Below, in pieces: positions 58,401 to 62,735 of a stretch of 62,735 bases of DNA. This stretch comes from a virus. The DNA lies in the IMG/VR virus record IMGVR_UViG_3300042448_001551, positions 1 through 62,735 of that record. One strand, given 5' to 3'. A program made the position numbers and the translations under genes. The first letter of the stretch is position 1. Every line of letters starts with the position of its first letter. The notes beneath the pieces were generated by a model. The model was given only the letters and a program-made list of their open reading frames with translations, was not told the origin of the DNA and ran no database searches.

Positions 58401-59534
58401 TATTTAACTAATGTACTAAACATTCCTACTTACACTTTAAGTGGTTTAGGTGGTGTACCAACGTCTCGTATATTAACAATAAATGGAACTGGTTATGATT
58501 TATCAACAGATAGAAGTTGGAGTGTAGGCACTGTAACAAGTGTAGCTGCTTTAACAATAGGAACAACTGGTACTGATGTAAGCTCAACAGTGGCAACAGG
58601 AACAACCACTCCTGTTATTACATTAAATATTCCCACTTCTTCTGCTACAAATAGAGGTGTTTTATCTTCTACTGATTGGAACACATTTAATAATAAACAA
58701 AATGCTTTAGGTTATACACCTGTAAATCAAACGAGAACATTAACTATCAATGGTGTAGGTTATGATCTTTCAGCAGATAGATCTTGGACTATAACAGCTG
58801 GTGTATCTGGGTCTGGTGTAGCTAATCAACTTACTTACTGGAATGGTACAAGTTCTGTAACTAGTTCTGCTTCATACACTTTTAATCCTTCTGTTACAGC
58901 TTCTTCAGCTTTAGGAAGAAGTTTATATTTAGCTCCTACAGTTATTGCAGCAGCTAACAATGATGTGTTATCATCATTTGACATTAATCCTACATTTACT
59001 AATGGAGCTTTTACAGGTGTTACAAATTATGGTTTAAGAGTTTTAAATGGATCTACTTATTTTTATCATCCCGTAGTTGGTGCTACAGTATTTACCGTAC
59101 AAGGCACAACTGGTCAATTATTTACAGTTTCAGATATAACCACTGGAAACTTACTACAAGTGAATGATGTTTCAGGACTTCCTCTAATGGCTGTAAATGC
59201 TAATGGAGCTTTATACATGTATTCGGCTTCAGCTACTGGAATATCTACATCTCCTTATACAATTTATACATTAGATGAGACAACTGGAACGGCAGCTTAT
59301 TTTGATTATAGAGTGACAAACACAGTTAATAATGGATGGAGAGCAGGAACAGTGATGGCTGTTTGGAATCCAACAACTAATGTGGTTGAATTTACAGATA
59401 CATCCACTGCTGATCTTACAGCAACTACATCAGGACTTTCTTGGTCTGTAGCTGTAACTGGGACTAATGTACAACTTTCAGCTATTATAACTTCTGGTAC
59501 ATGGAATATTAAAATAGGAGCAAGAGTGATATGA
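55497..59534 (+). CDS. Large modular tail-fibre protein
   Basis: A 1345-residue protein built from repeats: YWRGDKTWQTLDT, LTTTGSSGVASY..LNIPEYTLSGLGG, LTINGVTYDLSANRSW and NGYLSSTDWNTFNNKQ, each present three to five times. A unique block lies around residues 480-620, and a β-rich ending follows. This is typical of Bacteroidota phage receptor-binding fibres that change by repeat shuffling. The N-terminal 60 residues would attach to the tail. Confidence 0.9.
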   Translation: MSLSKSYLHDILAKAKLDVTDTTTLRTVENSNIDTDKFLVVENNVVKYRTGEQLLADIGVIGLNMTTIVEPLYFQIINSVPTLFITKADTDTNGYLSFEDWNTFNNKQPFITPGTNLQYWRGDKTWQTLDTLVVPENTNLYFTNARARQSISLTTLNNSGSSAYDSGTGVLNVPTYTLSGLGGEPIITPGTNLQYWRGDKTWQTLDTSIVPENTNLYYTQGRFDLAFSAKSTTNLAEGLNLYYTNERARASITLTTTGSSGVASYFSDTGILNIPEYTLSGLGGVPSTRTLTINGVTYDLSANRSWSIVAGVSSITSNAPLHSTNVDGAVTISIYQANTGVDGYLSSTDWNTFNSKEPAIASGSNTQYWRGDKSWQTLNTSVVTEGTNLYFTDLRARTAISLTTNGNNGASTYSTSTGIFNIPEYTLAGLGGVPSTRTITIDGVTYDLSINRTWNVLPAHGTAGQILAKINGTSYNTEWIDNYTSSVKHLVSLSEAMTIGTAVYVSSANGTNMVVSKASNVGESTSSKTMGIIAFSGSANAQGFLITEGLLSGINTSLANAGDPVWLGVNGQLLFGLSNKPQAPAHMVFLGIVTRVQQNNGEIFVKVQNGFELQELHNVFLNGTANNQILVYESATSLWKAKSITTILGYTPVSTTSNLTTSYIPKASGSTSLINSNISDDGTTIKLNSNARVIGNLQIDGNFIVGGTTTTVGAINLSVSDNMIYLNNAIETNITNVVGNGTTVTYTADNNYVAGMSVTITGVNPSSFNLSNQTIVSADATSFTINSTVVATYIGGGTARAKSNANPDLGWAAGYNDGTYHHTGLFRDATDGVYKFFQGYIPEPDLSVFIDTSDPSFQLAQVQASKFIGPLQGNADTVTNGVYTSRTLTINGVTYDLSANRSWTITAGVSSVTASSPLTSSGGSTPNISISQATSTTNGYLSSTDWNIFNNKQNAFTLTTTGSSGSATYLTNVLNIPTYTLSGLGGVPTSRILTINGTGYDLSTDRSWSVGTVTSVAALTIGTTGTDVSSTVATGTTTPVITLNIPTSSATNRGVLSSTDWNTFNNKQNALGYTPVNQTRTLTINGVGYDLSADRSWTITAGVSGSGVANQLTYWNGTSSVTSSASYTFNPSVTASSALGRSLYLAPTVIAAANNDVLSSFDINPTFTNGAFTGVTNYGLRVLNGSTYFYHPVVGATVFTVQGTTGQLFTVSDITTGNLLQVNDVSGLPLMAVNANGALYMYSASATGISTSPYTIYTLDETTGTAAYFDYRVTNTVNNGWRAGTVMAVWNPTTNVVEFTDTSTADLTATTSGLSWSVAVTGTNVQLSAIITSGTWNIKIGARVI

Positions 59535-60262
59535 GTTTAGTAATTAAAGGACAAACAGTTTATGGAGTTAAACCTATTGTAACAGATGGGCTTGTTTTAT
59601 ATTTGGATGCAGCTAACACTAAAAGTTATCCTGGTACAGGTACAACATGGGCTGATTTAAGTCCTTATAAAACAAATGCTACATTAGTTAATGGTCCTAC
59701 GTACACTCCAGCTAATGCTGGTGGTATTGTATTTGATGGTACTAATGATGGAGTCACTTTGCAAGCTTCAACACTTTGGAATGTTGGTGCTTCTGATTTT
59801 ACTATTGAATTCTGGTTTAGAAGGACTGGAACTAGTCAAGCTTATGGTAGGTATTTTCAACTAACTAATGGTGATACTTATAGCGCATTTAGTTTAGCTG
59901 TAAAAGGGACAAACCAAGATCAATTATCATTCTCTATGACTACTGCAAATGGAAGTTGGAATGTTTTAAATGATGCTACAATAGGAACTTTAACAGCAGG
60001 ACGATTCAATCATGTTGTTATTTCAAGAATAGGGACAAATTTTTATCTATATTTAAACACAGTTCAAAGTCTGATTACTACTAGTGCAGCATCACTATAT
60101 TATGCAGCTGGTGGTGTACCTATAATTGGAGGTCAAACAATTGGTACAGCTAGATCTTTAGCTGGTATAATTTCTTTGTTTAAATTTTACAAAGGAAAAG
60201 GGCTTACATTAGCCGAAGTAACACAAAATTATAATGCTTTAAAAGGGAGGTTTGGATTATGA
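59531..60262 (+). CDS. LamG/concanavalin-like lectin protein
   Basis: A 243-residue protein. GLVLYLDAANTKSYPGTGTT WADLS.. and GGIVFDGTNDGVTL open a concanavalin A-like (LamG_3) β-sandwich, with FTIEFWFRRTG and the closing FNHVVISRIGTNFYLYLN. It binds carbohydrate in many phage tails. It overlaps the giant fibre gene and the next lectin gene by 4 bases. Confidence 0.88.
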   Translation: MSLVIKGQTVYGVKPIVTDGLVLYLDAANTKSYPGTGTTWADLSPYKTNATLVNGPTYTPANAGGIVFDGTNDGVTLQASTLWNVGASDFTIEFWFRRTGTSQAYGRYFQLTNGDTYSAFSLAVKGTNQDQLSFSMTTANGSWNVLNDATIGTLTAGRFNHVVISRIGTNFYLYLNTVQSLITTSAASLYYAAGGVPIIGGQTIGTARSLAGIISLFKFYKGKGLTLAEVTQNYNALKGRFGL

Positions 60263-61584
60263 GCAGTTTAATAGGAACAAATAGTACTATAACAGATGGA
60301 TTAGTATTATGTATTGATATAGGAAATAATAAATCTTATAATAGTACAAGTAACACTTGTCGAGATATAAGTCCTTATAATAGATTGTGTACATTAAATA
60401 ATTCGCCAATATACCTTTCTGATAATGTTGGAAGTTTAGTATTTGATGGAGTCAATGCAAAATCAGTAACCTTTACTCCAACTTCATTACCATCAGGAAA
60501 TCAATCATTTTCAATTAGTTTATGGGCAAAATTAAATAGTATACCTACTGGTGGGGATAACAGAAAATTTATATTTAGTTATGGAAACGGTTCTTATGGG
60601 CAATGTGTATCAGTTGGTATAAAAGGTAGTAGTTACTTTATAGGTTCTTTCGGTCTTGATAAAACTATAACTGGCACTACAGTTCAAACTAAAAAATGGT
60701 TTAATTTAGTCATAACAAAAGATGCTACTAATTTAAAAGCATATTTAAATGGAGTTGAAATATATTCAACTGATACACCAACTTATAATATAGTATTATC
60801 AAGTGGTTTAATTGGTGGTGGACTTGAAGGTCTATTACCTTGGAATGGAAATATTAGTATTGCTAAAGTATATAACACCACTTTATCGGCAGCAGATATT
60901 TTAAAAGATTATACAATTATTGTTAAAAGATATCTATATACTCCACCTCCTGGTAGCATTATCAAAACAAATCTTAAATTCTACGTAGATGCAGGCGATA
61001 TAACATCATATCCAGGAACAGGAACTACTTGGTATGATATAAGTGGTAGTGGTACAAATGCTACACTATATAATGGACCTACATATAATAGTTTTGGTGA
61101 AGGATCTATATTATTTGATGGGGTTGATGATTGGGGTAGTTTTGACGGAACAAATTTACCTTATGGAAACAGTGCAAGAACAATATCTACTTGGCTATAT
61201 TGTACTGACTTAACTTATTTTAACTGGGTTTTTTCTTATGGAAATTACACAAATAATCAGTTTTTATCTTTAGGTAATAACTGGGCAAGTTATTGTTTTG
61301 GTACTGGATATGATGTTCTTGCTAATGGATTTTCAACTAATAAATGGATTAACCTTGTAGGAACTTATAATGGAACAGCAGCTAAATTATATGCTAACGG
61401 TACTTTATTAACTTCTACAAATAGGACTTGGAACACTGTTCAAAATTATGTAGAGATAGGAAGAGGATTCACACAAGATAATTTTCCTGGGTATATATCA
61501 TCTATAGCCATATATAATGTGGAATTAACAGACACTCAAATTTTAAATAATTATAACGCATTAAAAGGAAGATTTGGTTTATAA
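60259..61584 (+). CDS. Double LamG/concanavalin-like lectin protein
   Basis: A 441-residue protein with two LamG domains: residues about 12-220 (GLVLCIDIGNNKSYNSTSNT to FISLKVYNTTLSAAD-like end) and about 230-440 (LKFYVDAGDITSYPGTGTTW to LTDTQILNNYNALKGRF). The second copy ends NALKGRFGL, like the single-domain protein at 59531, so both descend from one ancestor. Probably host-surface glycan binding. Confidence 0.88.
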   Translation: MSSLIGTNSTITDGLVLCIDIGNNKSYNSTSNTCRDISPYNRLCTLNNSPIYLSDNVGSLVFDGVNAKSVTFTPTSLPSGNQSFSISLWAKLNSIPTGGDNRKFIFSYGNGSYGQCVSVGIKGSSYFIGSFGLDKTITGTTVQTKKWFNLVITKDATNLKAYLNGVEIYSTDTPTYNIVLSSGLIGGGLEGLLPWNGNISIAKVYNTTLSAADILKDYTIIVKRYLYTPPPGSIIKTNLKFYVDAGDITSYPGTGTTWYDISGSGTNATLYNGPTYNSFGEGSILFDGVDDWGSFDGTNLPYGNSARTISTWLYCTDLTYFNWVFSYGNYTNNQFLSLGNNWASYCFGTGYDVLANGFSTNKWINLVGTYNGTAAKLYANGTLLTSTNRTWNTVQNYVEIGRGFTQDNFPGYISSIAIYNVELTDTQILNNYNALKGRFGL

Positions 61585-61597
61585 ATAAATTTAATAT

Positions 61598-61864
61598 ATG
61601 GAAATTAAAGAGTATGAGAGTAGACAGTTTATGATATTTGATGTTATAGAATTAAATAAAATAGATTTTACTCAAGTCTTAGAAACATCATCAGAAACAG
61701 TTAGAAAATCCGTAGATAACACAAAAACATTTGTAAAATGGGAAGGAGCTGTAATTCCAGATTGTGTTTTAGATCTATATACAAAAAAAGGTCCTTATAC
61801 GTATTCTGAAATACTTTCTATACTAGATACACCAGAGTGGCAAAACATTCATATAACAATTTAA
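61598..61864 (+). CDS. Uncharacterised small protein in the fibre cluster
   Basis: An 88-residue acidic protein (EYESRQFMIFDVIELNKIDF, then KTFVKWEGAVIPDCVLDLYT). It is placed between lectin and fibre genes. It may be a fibre chaperone or assembly factor; no family recognised. Confidence 0.6.
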   Translation: MEIKEYESRQFMIFDVIELNKIDFTQVLETSSETVRKSVDNTKTFVKWEGAVIPDCVLDLYTKKGPYTYSEILSILDTPEWQNIHITI

Positions 61865-61902
61865 AAACTTTACCTGTTGGATAGTGAAAACAGATAATTA
61901 TT

Positions 61903-62735
61903 ATGGCAAATGAATTTATAGCCAAGAAAGGTCTTGGTATTGGAAACTTAGTTTCCACACTTTTAAAAGTTAATGCTAGTGGTATAGTGGTAGCAGCAGT
62001 GCCTGGTACAGATTATTTATCTACTATTACATTAACCACCACTGGTAATAGTGGAGCTGCCACTTTCTCTAGTGGAACTTTAAATATACCTAATTACACT
62101 TTAGCTGGTCTTGGTGGTCAGCCTCAACTTAATGGTACAGGCTTTGTAAAAATCTCTGGTACAACAATTAGTTATGATAATAGTACTTATTATTTAGCAT
62201 CTAATCCGAATGGATATACATCAAATACTGGTACAGTAACATCTGTAGCTACATCTGGCGGTTATGGTGGATTAACATTAACTGGAGGTACTATAACTAC
62301 AAGTGGAACTATAACTTTAGGAGGAACTCCTACAGGTACGTGGCCTATTAGCGTGACTGGTAATGCTGCTACAGCAACTTATGCTACAACACTTTATTCC
62401 AATGACGTAAGAACTATATCTCCAAGTTCTGCAACTGCATATAGAGCAACTTATGGGTTTACATCATGGGGAAATAATAATACTTCACCCTATGCAGATT
62501 ATCTTCATTTTAGAGGATATTCTGATGCATCAGGTGGTGCTGATAATCTAATAATGTTTAGAAAAGATGCAATTGGAATGAGGATATGGCAACAATCTTA
62601 TGGAAGTACTACAGCATATAGTAATTATGTAGATGTTTTACACAGTTCTAATTACACATCATATGCTTTACCATTATCAGGTGGTAGTTTAAGTGGAGCA
62701 ATTACATTTTCAAATTTATCTGGTGGTATACGTGT
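61903..62735 (+). CDS. Second modular tail fibre, runs off the window
   Basis: The frame starts MANEFIAKKGLGIGNLVSTL and stays open for 277 codons to the window end. LTTTGNSGAATFSSGTLNIP NYTLAGLGGQ is the same module as in the fibre at 55497-59534. A later segment (GFTSWGNNNTSPYADYLHFR) differs and may be the receptor-binding tip. 3' end missing. Confidence 0.85.
   Translation, partial: MANEFIAKKGLGIGNLVSTLLKVNASGIVVAAVPGTDYLSTITLTTTGNSGAATFSSGTLNIPNYTLAGLGGQPQLNGTGFVKISGTTISYDNSTYYLASNPNGYTSNTGTVTSVATSGGYGGLTLTGGTITTSGTITLGGTPTGTWPISVTGNAATATYATTLYSNDVRTISPSSATAYRATYGFTSWGNNNTSPYADYLHFRGYSDASGGADNLIMFRKDAIGMRIWQQSYGSTTAYSNYVDVLHSSNYTSYALPLSGGSLSGAITFSNLSGGIR

Noticed and set aside
55497-59534. 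CRISPR-like or tandem DNA repeats
   Set aside because: The repeats are protein modules of a fibre with varied spacing and sequence, not short identical repeats with spacers.
35497-62735. Stop-codon recoding as in some crAss-like phages
   Set aside because: TAA, TGA and TAG all end genes here (for example TerL at TGA, the 50019 gene at TAG) and no gene is broken by them.
1-62735. Integrase or other prophage signature
   Set aside because: No tyrosine or serine recombinase, attachment site or repressor-integrase module was recognised; the window looks like a lytic phage, though genes outside it are unseen.

Overview
The window is an AT-rich, densely packed piece of a tailed double-stranded DNA phage genome, open at both ends: a phosphoesterase gene runs off the left edge and a tail-fibre gene off the right. 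The host is almost certainly a member of the Bacteroidota. There is a textbook Bacteroidota promoter (TTTG, 19 bases, TACATTTG) at 35462-35492, starts lie behind A-rich leaders rather than Shine-Dalgarno sequences, and one gene carries the small Cys-rich RGYCCGNGCFNCPY domain known from Bacteroidota. The gene set (family 1 uracil-DNA glycosylase, SF2 helicase, DnaB-type helicase, primase, Sak4-like ATPase, PD-(D/E)XK nuclease, HU/IHF-like protein, long TerL and portal, a ring/adaptor-type protein) and the two opposed transcription arms resemble crAss-like phages (Crassvirales). That affiliation is an inference; no search was run.

Layout. 1-6154 (minus): replication operon with a DnaA domain IV-only protein, a possible helicase loader, DnaB-like helicase, Sak4-like ATPase, SSB-like protein, TOPRIM primase, HNH nuclease and phosphoesterase. 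6270-8525 (plus): lysis cassette with holin-like membrane proteins, a spanin-like protein and an M15 peptidase, closed by a terminator. 8565-29350 (minus, with two plus-strand genes): nucleotide and DNA metabolism, two separate MoxR-ATPase/VWA pairs, an AAA+ ATPase, a MIB/HERC2-domain protein, an SPFH protein, tRNA-like sequences, a GIY-YIG homing endonuclease and many small genes. 29350-35221 (minus): an island of small genes separated by long stretches without plausible genes that fold into elaborate stem-loops, including a roughly 1-kb element ending in a strong terminator and two related elements with compensatory base changes. 35222-35496 is a divergent control region with repeats. 35497-62735 (plus): the packaging and structural arm: HU-like protein, PD-(D/E)XK nuclease, PhoH, TerL, portal, scaffold-like protein, major capsid candidate, connector, Dps-like protein and tail-fibre or lectin proteins.

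How it works together. The minus arm would make the replication machinery and host-takeover functions, and the plus arm the particle. Minus-strand genes are broken into short units by terminators and hairpins, several of which are followed by a shared 20-base leader motif just before the next start codon. The most novel content is the noncoding RNA island at 29.9-35.5 kb. It includes a probable giant ornate RNA (class of ROOL/GOLLD, family unknown) and a two-member covarying RNA family, plus a 45-nt acceptor/T-arm-only tRNA mimic with an encoded CCA.
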